From Gammaproteobacteria bacterium (GTDB lineage: Bacteria; Pseudomonadota; Gammaproteobacteria; Pseudomonadales; Azotimanducaceae): a stretch of 51,621 bases of DNA. The notes beneath the pieces are model-generated. The model was not told where the DNA came from. It did no database searches and worked only from the letters and a program-made list of their open reading frames with translations. The stretch covers positions 1 through 51,621 of the forward strand of contig JAPOYI010000176.1 in NCBI GenBank assembly GCA_026706665.1, written 5' to 3'. This document shows, in pieces, positions 8,634 to 16,107 of this stretch. A program made the position numbers and the translations under genes. Positions within the stretch are counted from its first letter, which is position 1. Each line of letters begins with the position of its first letter.

Positions 8634-9752
8634 CTAGAGTTGCTCGAGATTGATCGCTCTGCCTGTTCGGGATGACTCCTGGATGCCCGCGATCACCTTC
8701 ATGGTCTCCAGGTTGTCTCGTCCGCTGCTGATCGGTTCCGCGCCGGTCCTGCAGCACTCCTCGAAATGCAGGATCTCGTTCACGACACCGTTTTCCGTGG
8801 GCAGCCCCGTGTCTTCGACTGAAAGGGGCTCGAAACGCACGGGCGCTCCCCGACGCCGACGACGTCTCTGACCGGGTTGCCGAGGGGGCTCCGGGGCGGG
8901 TTGCTCGACTGACTTGAGTGCGCACATGGCAGTTCCGAAGTGGCCCACGCCAGGACGCCCGCGCGGCGGCGTGGTCGAGTGGATGGTTCCCTTGCTTCCA
9001 ACGACCATGTAGTACTGACCCTCGGGGACCACGCTGGTGGTCCAGCTACCGAATACGTCGCCCACCGCGCCGTTTTCGAATTCCAGCGTCGCGGCCACGA
9101 GATCTTCGGCACCATTGACCATTTGCGACTGCACCGACTTGCAAATCCCGGTCACGCGCCTGACGTTGCCGATGTAGTAGCGCAGCAGGTCCACGTGGTG
9201 GATCGTGTTGGTTAACAGGACACCGCCGCCAGCGTTGCCGTCGTTCATCCAGTGACCGGGCGGGTTTACGCCAACCGTACCCATGATCGCGTGGGTCCGG
9301 ACTGCCTGGATGTCTCCGAGATTGCCCTCGTCAATGAACTTCTTGACTGCCGCGGTTTCCACGGTGTAGCGCTGGTTCTGGGCCACCATCAGGGTCACGC
9401 CGGCGCTGTCGGCCGCCTCGAGCATCTCGCGGCAAGCAAGCATGTTGTGGGCCATCGACTTCTCGACGAGCGCATGCTTGCCCGCCGCAGCGGCAGCGAG
9501 GGTCTGCGGCCAGTGCTGGTCGTGACTGCTGCAGATGTCGACAGCATCGAGGTCGACCTCGCGCAGCATCTCCTCGTGGTCCGTGTAGACGGCATCGACT
9601 CCCGCTTCCTTCGCGTACGCCTGTGCCGCCGGCTCGACGATGTCGCACACGGCGACAAGCTGCACCCGGTCCGGATAGTCCAGGTACGCGGTCATGTGGG
9701 AGTGGGCTATCCGCCCGGTCCCGATCAATCCGACTCGTAACGGCTTGGACAT
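8634..9752 (-). CDS. Gfo/Idh/MocA family oxidoreductase
   Basis: A 372-residue NAD(P)-dependent oxidoreductase. The Rossmann motif GTGRIA is at residues 11-16. E97-K-S replaces the usual E-K-P, and TNTIHHVDLLRYY supplies the family histidine region. Members act on sugars, inositols and related hydroxy compounds, so the substrate is open. An unusual stretch near 8839-8882 encodes PGQRRRRRRGAP. One base out of phase the same DNA reads NPVRDVVGVGERP, which looks more natural here and joins well to VRFEPL. This suggests a pair of compensating frameshifts in an otherwise intact gene. Confidence 0.88.
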   Translation of the reverse strand: MSKPLRVGLIGTGRIAHSHMTAYLDYPDRVQLVAVCDIVEPAAQAYAKEAGVDAVYTDHEEMLREVDLDAVDICSSHDQHWPQTLAAAAAGKHALVEKSMAHNMLACREMLEAADSAGVTLMVAQNQRYTVETAAVKKFIDEGNLGDIQAVRTHAIMGTVGVNPPGHWMNDGNAGGGVLLTNTIHHVDLLRYYIGNVRRVTGICKSVQSQMVNGAEDLVAATLEFENGAVGDVFGSWTTSVVPEGQYYMVVGSKGTIHSTTPPRGRPGVGHFGTAMCALKSVEQPAPEPPRQPGQRRRRRRGAPVRFEPLSVEDTGLPTENGVVNEILHFEECCRTGAEPISSGRDNLETMKVIAGIQESSRTGRAINLEQL

Positions 9753-9812
9753 GGTCTGTCTACCTGGCGCATCGCGGGACCCTGCAACAGCTCCCGCGCG
9801 CCAATTGCAACG

Positions 9813-10889
9813 TTAACCCCTCGACGGGAGTGCCACCGTCGCGCGGGTAAAGGCGCTGGCGATTCCCGACTGGTTCTCGTTGCGGATATCCAGATCCACG
9901 AGGTGCTCGTCGCCCTGAACGTATTTGCTCGCGACGGTCCCGGAGATCGTGTTGGTATCGCCGACGATGTTCGGATGGCGAATTTGGGTCACCATCTTCT
10001 TCAGCGTCCCGTCATCACCCATCCAGTCCGTCGCCATCTGCGACAGCCAGCACACCCGCTGTGGTCCGTAGTCGAACTGGCCGGGCATGCTCCTGCGGCT
10101 CTTGGCGTACGCGGCGTTGTAGCGGCCATGGGACTCGATGCGATCGCCCACCGACGCCCGCGTGCCGCGGCGCGTGCCGCAAACGCCGAAGCTGAAGAGA
10201 TACAGTTCGTTGACGGTATACGTGCCTTTCTTGAGTGGCGGCATTTCGTCGCCCTCGGCGACGTCTTCCCAGTAACGCGTTTCGGCGCCACGCCGTTCCC
10301 GCTCCCACACGAGCGGGTCCGGGGACTCCTGCTGCACGTCGGTCTTGTTATCGCGGTCGTAGGTGATCGTCTCGGTGCCGCCGCCAAGGATCCTGTACCG
10401 CGCCATCAGCGTTCGCTTGGTCGCCACGACCTCATGTCGCTGATTGGTGTATGTCACGAGGCCCGTGCAGATGCAGAACGGTCCGATCCTGCTACTCTCC
10501 TTGCGAACCACCGGCCCCACACTCTCGCGGATCGTGATCGTGTCGCCGAGCCAGATCGGGCGGAAGAACTCCAGTTCGCCCCCGGCATAGTTCATGGCGA
10601 ACCCTCCCACCCGGGCCGGGTTGATGGCGCCGTTGATCGCCGCGCCGACACCGAGGCTTACACTGTAGACGAAGGCAGGCATCGCCGTGACCATGCCGTA
10701 GCGGCTACTTGCAGCGTGCTCCGGGTCACGGTACAGCGGGTTGTAGTCGCCGATGCCGTCGCCGCAACGCTGGATGTTGTCGAGGTTGGCTTCCTTTGAG
10801 GAGGTGGCTCCCGGCAACGATTGGCCGGCGCCTTTCCTGTATTCCTCTTCGAACTCGTCGATGGTCTCGATCGGTGTCGTATCTGCCAC
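9813..10889 (-). CDS. MaoC-like double-hotdog dehydratase
   Basis: A 358-residue protein with two MaoC/FAS1-dehydratase-like hotdog halves. The N-terminal half carries NIQRCGDGIGDYNPLYRDP, where Asp and Asn/Tyr occupy the hydratase positions. The C-terminal half carries FDYGPQRVCWLSQMATDWMG. The GTG start at 10889 is preceded by AAGGGGAGA, a strong ribosome binding site, and a longer in-frame start at 10949 lacks one. Related proteins hydrate enoyl-CoA or act on acyl thioesters. With the acyl-CoA dehydrogenase at 13385 it suggests acyl-CoA metabolism nearby. The gene is divergent from the antitoxin gene at 11035. Confidence 0.85.
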   Translation of the reverse strand: MADTTPIETIDEFEEEYRKGAGQSLPGATSSKEANLDNIQRCGDGIGDYNPLYRDPEHAASSRYGMVTAMPAFVYSVSLGVGAAINGAINPARVGGFAMNYAGGELEFFRPIWLGDTITIRESVGPVVRKESSRIGPFCICTGLVTYTNQRHEVVATKRTLMARYRILGGGTETITYDRDNKTDVQQESPDPLVWERERRGAETRYWEDVAEGDEMPPLKKGTYTVNELYLFSFGVCGTRRGTRASVGDRIESHGRYNAAYAKSRRSMPGQFDYGPQRVCWLSQMATDWMGDDGTLKKMVTQIRHPNIVGDTNTISGTVASKYVQGDEHLVDLDIRNENQSGIASAFTRATVALPSRG

Positions 10890-11034
10890 GCGTGTCTCCC
10901 CTTGATGAGCGAACCGACAATGAAGCCACGATGGTGGCCGAATTTCCAATCGAATTGAATCGACTTTGCATCGAACTTGCGCTCAACTTGTACCGACGTT
11001 GGGTTCCCACGAAAAGGGGGAACAAAGGGGAGCA

Positions 11035-11400
11035 ATGAAGGCTGTTAGCGTTCGTCAATTGAAGGACAATCCTTCGGCGGCTCTTCGCGCTGCCCGCGAG
11101 CAACCGGTCATGGTGCTTAGACGCCACCAGCCCGAAGCGATACTGATACATCTAAGCGACGACTCGCTGCTCGGCGAACCGGGTGTTCGACGTGCAATAG
11201 CTACGGCGCTGTATCGCGAGCAAAGCCTCTCCCTTGGACAGGCGGCACGGTTTTCCGGCCTTGGCATCGCCGAGTTCATCCAGAACGTATCGCGGCTTGG
11301 CATACCCGTCGCACACGGATCAACAGCCACCTTGGATGAGGACGCCGAGGCGATTGAGGGATGGCGGAACGACTCGTCGCAGCCGACGCGAGCCCTCTGA
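11035..11400 (+). CDS. Antitoxin: Phd/YefM N-terminus fused to UPF0175
   Basis: A 121-residue two-domain antitoxin. Residues 1-45 (MKAVSVRQLKDNPSAALRAA and VMVLRRHQPEAILIHL) are of Phd/YefM type. Residues 50-95 (GVRRAIATALYREQ, LSLGQAARFSGLGIAEFIQ) match UPF0175, a small helix-turn-helix family usually paired with DUF3368 PIN-domain toxins. AAAGGGGA lies just upstream of the ATG. The start of such a PIN toxin overlaps the 3' end but is truncated, so this antitoxin appears to have lost its partner. Confidence 0.85.
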   Translation: MKAVSVRQLKDNPSAALRAAREQPVMVLRRHQPEAILIHLSDDSLLGEPGVRRAIATALYREQSLSLGQAARFSGLGIAEFIQNVSRLGIPVAHGSTATLDEDAEAIEGWRNDSSQPTRAL

Positions 11401-11441
11401 TCGGTCTCGCTGCGGCGGACACCCGCCCCCGGGCGATTTGA
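11361..11441 (+). pseudogene. Truncated DUF3368 PIN-domain toxin (N-terminus only)
   Basis: In the +2 frame relative to the antitoxin, an ATG at 11361 opens a 26-residue peptide, MAERLVAADASPLIGLAAAD and then TRPRAI. The first 20 residues match the N-terminus of DUF3368 PIN toxins, including the first catalytic Asp in xxADASPLIxL. Homology ends after AAAD and a stop follows at 11439. The remaining 130 or so residues, including the other acidic residues, are absent, so the toxin is inactive. Confidence 0.75.
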
Positions 11442-11486
11442 TGGTGCCCACAACCGTCGCCTTTGGCCCGGCCCCGCTCGTCGCGC

Positions 11487-11573
11487 ATGGAACAAAAGCC
11501 CCAAGTCGCTTACGCTCCGAAGTGGCGTTTGTTCGATGCGAAGGTGGACGCGATGTTCGAGGGAGACGCCTGA
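11487..11573 (+). pseudogene. 3' tail of an unidentified gene that once preceded an acyl-CoA dehydrogenase
   Basis: The phase ending at TGA 11571-11573 reads MEQKPQVAYAPKWRLFDAKV and then DAMFEGDA. A shorter, diverged version of the same tail (RFDRVDAMIQGDA, stop overlapping the ATG) is present just before the intact acyl-CoA dehydrogenase at 13385. Both copies therefore preserve the junction between an upstream gene and the dehydrogenase. The parent gene could not be identified. Confidence 0.45.
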
Positions 11574-11710
11574 ACGCAATGGCGGGATTCCGCACCGAAG
11601 CGCGCGCGTGGGTCAAAGAAAACCTGCCGCCGGGCTTGAGAGGTGCTGTCACGGTATTCAACGGAGGCAGGAAGACGCCCACCATAACGCCCGACGCATT
11701 GCGCTGGGCC
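11545..11710 (+). pseudogene. Duplicated 5' end of the acyl-CoA dehydrogenase gene
   Basis: These 166 bp align without gaps to 13360-13525, which covers the upstream junction, ribosome binding site and first 47 codons of the intact dehydrogenase. From 11587 to 11710 I count four mismatches in 124 bp. The original start region has diverged, so the copy now begins MAGFRTEARAWVKENLPPG. Homology stops abruptly at 11710, where IS630 transposase sequence begins on the other strand. The copy is a non-functional fragment. Confidence 0.9.
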
Positions 11711-12215
11711 GTTCGGGCACTGGCGGATCATGACGTTGAACTCCACCTCGGCGACGTTCAGCCAGCTGCCGTGCTTCGGGGCGTGGACGGACTCGAAGCG
11801 ACCTACAGCGTCTTGGCTTGGGCGGGCGGGAAGGCTTCGTAGAGCGCGCCGAGACGACGCGTGTTCAGTTCGTCCATCACCAGCGTGATCCGCTCGGCGT
11901 CGGCCTGCCGCCCGGCTTGCGCGTCTCGCTGATCAGCTGCCGCAGCGTCTCGTCCACGCACACCACCGGAAACGCGGCATCTTACGGACCCCGGTAGACG
12001 CCCAGCACCCGCTCCATCGCCGCCACGAAGTCCGCGTTGCGTTGCGACGGTATCACCCAGCCGATCCGCCTCTAGATCTCGTTTTTTATCACCCGCCGCA
12101 CCGTCTCGTGCGACACGCTGTCGATGTAGTCGATCTCTACCGCGCGGTCCGTCAGCAGCCGCAGCGACCACTGCGCATGGCCCTCCGGCGGCGCGCTGCA
12201 GCTCAGCGAACGAAT
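11711..12215 (-). mobile_element. Decayed IS630-family transposase remnant
   Basis: Read on the minus strand, scattered frames give AQWSLRLLTDRAVEIDYI, VSHETVRRVIKNEI, VVCVDETLRQL, ITLVMDELNTRRLGALYEAF and KHGSWLNVAEVEFNVMIRQ. These are the catalytic-domain segments of an IS630/Tc1-like transposase in the correct order, including CVDE, the MDxLNT region and the GSWLNxAE motif. Several stops and frameshifts interrupt it and the N-terminal third is missing. No terminal inverted repeats are recognisable. Its 3' end abuts the duplicated dehydrogenase fragment at 11710, so it may mark the recombination point. Confidence 0.8.
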
Positions 12216-12230
12216 GGCGCTATCGCTGCT

Positions 12231-12841
12231 TTAGCCACCGGCCGGGGTTAGATCTTCGTCCTCTTCGAACAAGATCATGCCGCGCTGTTGAGGGTCGAAT
12301 CCTTCACTGAACCTCGTTGACTCGTCGTAGAGTGCGCCGAGCCAATCTACCCCCTCGACGCCGGCAGTGCCTTTAAAATCGGCACCCCGTACGTCCGCAC
12401 CACGAAAGCTCGCGCCCACGACGACCGCCTCATATTGGCATTCGCAAAACGAGCGCCGTTCAAATTCGAATCCCGAAAGTCAGCCCCTTCGAGATTACGT
12501 GCTGAAACCTCAGATCTTTGGGACACCTCTGGAACAACTGGCAGTGTATGGGCGGCCTGAGGAGATTCGGGTTCTTCGACCGAGCCGGACGTGGAAGAGG
12601 TAGCATACGTTGTACGCTCGACTACCACGGGCGGGACCTCTCCGAAGCTGGACGGGGCGTTCGTAGAGACATCCGTGATAGGTGCTGTGGATTGCCGAGC
12701 GACGGTGGTTTCGTCTTCGCTGGCGATGTCAGGACCTGAAAGAGGTCCTAGAGATACAAAACCCAGCCCGATAAGAACCAGAATCGCAAGGGAAATCACC
12801 AAGGCGCGGACTTTCAGCATTGTATTGAATCCAGCCGCCAT
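12231..12841 (-). pseudogene. Membrane-anchored pentapeptide-repeat protein, one frameshift
   Basis: The N-terminal part (start ATG 12841 or 12820) has a hydrophobic segment (VISLAILVLIGLGFVSLG), then a long Ser/Thr/Pro/Glu-rich linker. Pentapeptide repeats follow (NLEGADFRDSNLNGARFANA). Near 12430 the repeat series changes frame and continues as VVVGASFRGADVRGADFKG, ending GMILFEEDEDLTPAGG at 12231. Joining the frames needs a single-base indel and gives about 200 residues. Either the gene is recently broken or there is a sequence error. Pentapeptide proteins form right-handed beta helices, but no specific role is visible. The gene lies in the scar zone between the two dehydrogenase copies. 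Confidence 0.6.
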
Positions 12842-12959
12842 GAGCGGCGGCAATTGGTTGTCAGTGGAGTCGACGACGACCCGCGGACGGCGGCAACGCG
12901 GAACATTCTCGCGACGAAAGGATCAACCGCGGGCATAGTCGCGAAGATTGCTTGCCGGT

Positions 12960-13307
12960 TCACGAGAGTGGCTCCCATTGTCCGTTATGAGCTTCGCACT
13001 TGCCTTGTCGAAAATCGCGAAATCGTAGGGTTGATCCGAGATGCACGACATAACAGAACCCGGTCACCTCATGGTCGTACTCGCGCCAACCGAGTACATC
13101 ATTATAGAAGGAGGTGTTGTACCACGTGCCACCTGTCCTTTCGCAGCCGAACTTCTGGTCCACGTCGCACCACCAAAAGCGTGATCGGTTGTTGATGAGG
13201 TTGCCACCCCTGACTTCGCACATCGCCTCTGGGCTGAAATCACAATGCGAAGACAACGGCAACCAGACGCCGCCCGCAGATTCGCAGCCCTCCTTAGTAG
13301 CAGGCAC
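12960..13307 (-). CDS. Cysteine-rich repeat protein of unknown function, possibly 5'-truncated
   Basis: A 115-residue product from a GTG at 13307. It contains four spaced units of the type C-x-x-x-G-G-x-W: GCESAGGVWLPLSSHC, MCEVRGGNL, GCERTGGTWYN and KCEAHNGQWEP. These look like degenerate repeats of a disulfide-rich extracellular protein. No signal peptide follows the chosen start. The open frame continues upstream without a start codon into the region duplicated with the dehydrogenase promoter, so the original N-terminus may have been lost. I do not recognise the family. Confidence 0.45.
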   Translation of the reverse strand: MPATKEGCESAGGVWLPLSSHCDFSPEAMCEVRGGNLINNRSRFWWCDVDQKFGCERTGGTWYNTSFYNDVLGWREYDHEVTGFCYVVHLGSTLRFRDFRQGKCEAHNGQWEPLS

Positions 13308-13384
13308 GGCGGGATGTACCGACTCATCGCATGCTGCCCCAACCTGCGATTTGATAGAGTGGACGCGATGATCCAGGGAGACGC

Positions 13385-14545
13385 ATGACCACGTTGTCCG
13401 AATTCCGCACCGAAGCGCGCGCGTGGGTCAAAGAAAACCTGCCGCCGGGCTTGAGAGGTGCCGGCACGGTATTCAACGGTGGCAGGAAGACGCCCACCAT
13501 AACGCCCGACGCGTTGCGCTGGGCCGAGGTCTGCTACGAGCGGGGCTATACCGCGCCGACCTGGCCGAAGGAATACGGCGGGGCCGGCATGAGCGCCGAC
13601 GAACAGAAGGTGCTCCGGGAAGAAATGGTCGCCGCGAACGCGCCGCTACCCCTCGGCGGTCACGGCCTCACGATGATCGGGCCGACACTACTCGAGTATG
13701 GCACCCAGGATCAGAAGTCGCGCCATCTTCCCAATATCGCAAGCGGCACGTATCGCTGGTGCCAGGGATATTCGGAGCCGAACTCCGGGTCGGACCTCGC
13801 GTCCCTGCAAACGCGCGCCGACGATCACGGCGACCATTACCTCGTGAACGGCTCGAAGATCTGGACCACCGGCGCTCACTACGCGGACTGGATGTTCTGC
13901 CTCGTCAGAACGAACTTCGACGTGCCCAAGTGGGAAGGCATCAGCCTCGTCCTGTTCCCGATGTCCGATCCCGGCGTTACGGTGAAGACAGTCACCCTGA
14001 TCAACGGCAGCCAGGAGTTCTGCCAGTGTTTCTTTGACGACGTCATCGTGCCGAAGAACGACCTCGTCCACCGGGAAAACCAGGGTTGGGCGGTCGGCAA
14101 GCGGCTGCTTCAACACGAACGAATGCCGGCGGCGCAGCGGACGTCACCCCCTGCGCTTGACGGCATCGCGAAGCACTACGCGGGCGAGGCGGGCGGCAGG
14201 ATCGGGGACACGGCGCTACGCGAGCAGGTGTTAGGCATCAACATGGACGCGCGGGCGTTTCGGCTCACCCAGCGCCGCGCGGCGGAAGAGAGGGAAGGCG
14301 CGACGCCGACGTTCGTGACGTCGATGTTCAAGTACTACAACTCCGAGCTGACCACCCGCCACATGGAGTCGCTTACCCGCATGTGCGGCACCCAGGGCCT
14401 GGGTTGGGAAGGTGCTGCGTTCACGGACGAAGAACTGGCGAATACCCGCGCCTGGCTACGCGCCAAGGGGGGCACGATCGCCGCCGGTAGCTCGGAGATT
14501 CAGCTCAACATCATTGCCAAACGCGTACTGGGGCTTCCCGACTGA
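13385..14545 (+). CDS. Acyl-CoA dehydrogenase
   Basis: A 386-residue FAD-dependent acyl-CoA dehydrogenase. AGGGAG at 13376-13381 precedes the ATG. The N-terminal helical domain leads into TAPTWPKEYGGAG. The middle beta domain holds YSEPNSGSDLASLQT and NGSKIWTTGAH, which bind FAD and substrate. The C-terminal domain ends GTIAAGSSEIQLNIIAKRVL, the family signature. It would oxidise an acyl-CoA alpha-beta bond and pass electrons to ETF. Its chain-length preference is not deducible. Its first 47 codons are duplicated at 11545-11710. A hairpin terminator follows the stop. Confidence 0.93.
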   Translation: MTTLSEFRTEARAWVKENLPPGLRGAGTVFNGGRKTPTITPDALRWAEVCYERGYTAPTWPKEYGGAGMSADEQKVLREEMVAANAPLPLGGHGLTMIGPTLLEYGTQDQKSRHLPNIASGTYRWCQGYSEPNSGSDLASLQTRADDHGDHYLVNGSKIWTTGAHYADWMFCLVRTNFDVPKWEGISLVLFPMSDPGVTVKTVTLINGSQEFCQCFFDDVIVPKNDLVHRENQGWAVGKRLLQHERMPAAQRTSPPALDGIAKHYAGEAGGRIGDTALREQVLGINMDARAFRLTQRRAAEEREGATPTFVTSMFKYYNSELTTRHMESLTRMCGTQGLGWEGAAFTDEELANTRAWLRAKGGTIAAGSSEIQLNIIAKRVLGLPD

Positions 14546-14557
14546 CTTGCAGACGCA

Positions 14558-14586
14558 GAAAGGGCCACCCGACGGGCAGCCCTTTC
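14558..14586. terminator. Hairpin terminator between convergent genes
   Basis: GAAAGGGC (14558-14565) pairs perfectly with GCCCTTTC (14579-14586) across a 13-base loop. It lies between the dehydrogenase stop and the convergent symporter stop, so it could serve both strands. There is no long U-tract. Confidence 0.6.
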
Positions 14587-14605
14587 CAACTTGGCCCGGC
14601 GACTA

Positions 14606-15940
14606 TCAGGCCGCCGCTTCTTCGCTCGATTCCCCTGCGCGCACTTCCGGGAGTTCCTCTCCCTCGGTACGGGCCACCAGTGCCGTAACGGTCAGGTCGC
14701 TCGTCACGTTTACGGATGTCCGGCACATGTCGAGGATCCTGTCCACGGCGATATACAAACCGATCGCTTCGAGCGGCAATCCCAATACGGTCAGGATCAA
14801 CGTGATGGCCACCAGGCTCGCCGCAGGGATCCCGGCAACGCCTACGGACGTCAACAACGCCAGCAGCACCACCAGGAACTGGTCTACGACAGTCAGGTCC
14901 GCGCCGAACGCCTGCGCGATGAAGATCACGACGACGCACTCGAACAGCGCCGTGCCATCCATGTTTACCGTCGCGCCCAATGGCAGCACGAAACTCGTCG
15001 TGCCTTCCGAGACGCCGGCTCGCCGGGCGCTGCTGAGTGTCACGGGCAACGTGGCGGAGGACGATGCGGTGGAAAACGCCATGAGCTGCGCAGGCATGAT
15101 GCGACCGTAGTAGGCATACGGCCTGACTCCACCGACGAAACGCAGAAGCAGCGGCAGGGTCACGAAGAAGTGCGTCGCGAGCGCCAGCAGGACGGTGAGG
15201 GTGAACCAGGCGAGGGCCTCCAGGAGCGTCTCCAGCGGCACCTGCAGCAACGCCTTGCCCACGAGGGCGAATACGCCGTACGGCGCGAACAACAGGACCC
15301 ACCGGGTGATCCGGATCATCACGTCGTGGATGCCGGTCCATAGATTGGTCAGCGTATCCCTTGGCGGACCTTCGATGCGCGCCATGAAATAGCCGAACAC
15401 GACGCTGAAGAAGATCAGCGCGAGAAGCTCCATGTTCACGGCCGCCGCGAAGATGTTGTCCGGGACGGCTCGCGAGATCACCTCCACGAGGTCGCCGGCA
15501 TCGCGTCCTTCGACGCGCGTCAACTGGTCAGAGACGTCCGGCATGTTCTCGGAGAGCGCCTTGACCGACTCGCCGCCCCCGGGGTTGATCACATTGACGA
15601 GCACCAGGCCCGTGAAGACCGCGATCAGTCCCGTCGCGACATAGAAACCCACCGTCTTGCCGCCGACCCGGCCGAAGTTCTCGCGCCCCGCCATGTTGTG
15701 AACGCCCATGATGATCGACGACACGATCAGGGGCACCACGATCATCTTCAGGGCGTTGAGGAACAGGCCCCCGAAGAAGTCGAAGATTTCGACCAGTGAC
15801 GCACCGAGCACCATGGTCTCGTCATCGGCCACAAGGCTGACCAGGACAGCCAGGGCCAGCGCCACCGCTATCTGCCAATGCAGAGGCGCGTTCACGATTC
15901 GGGACCAGATGCCCGCGTCCCTTGATTCCTCTTGCGCCAT
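14606..15940 (-). CDS. Dicarboxylate/amino acid:cation symporter (DAACS family)
   Basis: A 444-residue inner-membrane secondary transporter of the GltP/DctA family. ATG at 15940 is preceded by GGGGAGGA. Family landmarks are the serine-rich hairpin SSSATLPVTL, the NMDGTAL sodium/substrate motif, SVGVAGIPAAS, and DRILDMCRTSVNVTSD in the last transmembrane part. It should import glutamate, aspartate or C4-dicarboxylates with Na+ or H+. It converges on the acyl-CoA dehydrogenase. A longer frame upstream to 16045 has no ribosome binding site. Confidence 0.92.
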   Translation of the reverse strand: MAQEESRDAGIWSRIVNAPLHWQIAVALALAVLVSLVADDETMVLGASLVEIFDFFGGLFLNALKMIVVPLIVSSIIMGVHNMAGRENFGRVGGKTVGFYVATGLIAVFTGLVLVNVINPGGGESVKALSENMPDVSDQLTRVEGRDAGDLVEVISRAVPDNIFAAAVNMELLALIFFSVVFGYFMARIEGPPRDTLTNLWTGIHDVMIRITRWVLLFAPYGVFALVGKALLQVPLETLLEALAWFTLTVLLALATHFFVTLPLLLRFVGGVRPYAYYGRIMPAQLMAFSTASSSATLPVTLSSARRAGVSEGTTSFVLPLGATVNMDGTALFECVVVIFIAQAFGADLTVVDQFLVVLLALLTSVGVAGIPAASLVAITLILTVLGLPLEAIGLYIAVDRILDMCRTSVNVTSDLTVTALVARTEGEELPEVRAGESSEEAAA

Positions 15941-16069
15941 CGTCCTCCCCTCGAAACCAAATGCCGGTCGCAGTCTATACCGGAACCAGCCGCTCGCGCC
16001 CATTCCCGTTCGAAAAGGGGCGAACAACGACGATCCACATGCCACCCGGAAAGAACCGTTCGCGTTCCA

Positions 16070-16100
16070 TTGGCGCTTGGCTTGGTCTGCTCTCTATACT
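16070..16100 (+). promoter_or_regulatory. Candidate sigma-70 promoter for the lone ATPase gene
   Basis: TTGGCG (16070-16075) and TATACT (16095-16100) are 19 bp apart. Predicted initiation would fall near 16107, immediately before the ATG at 16108. No Shine-Dalgarno sequence is present, so the mRNA may be leaderless. Confidence 0.35.
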
Positions 16101-16107
16101 CTCCAGA

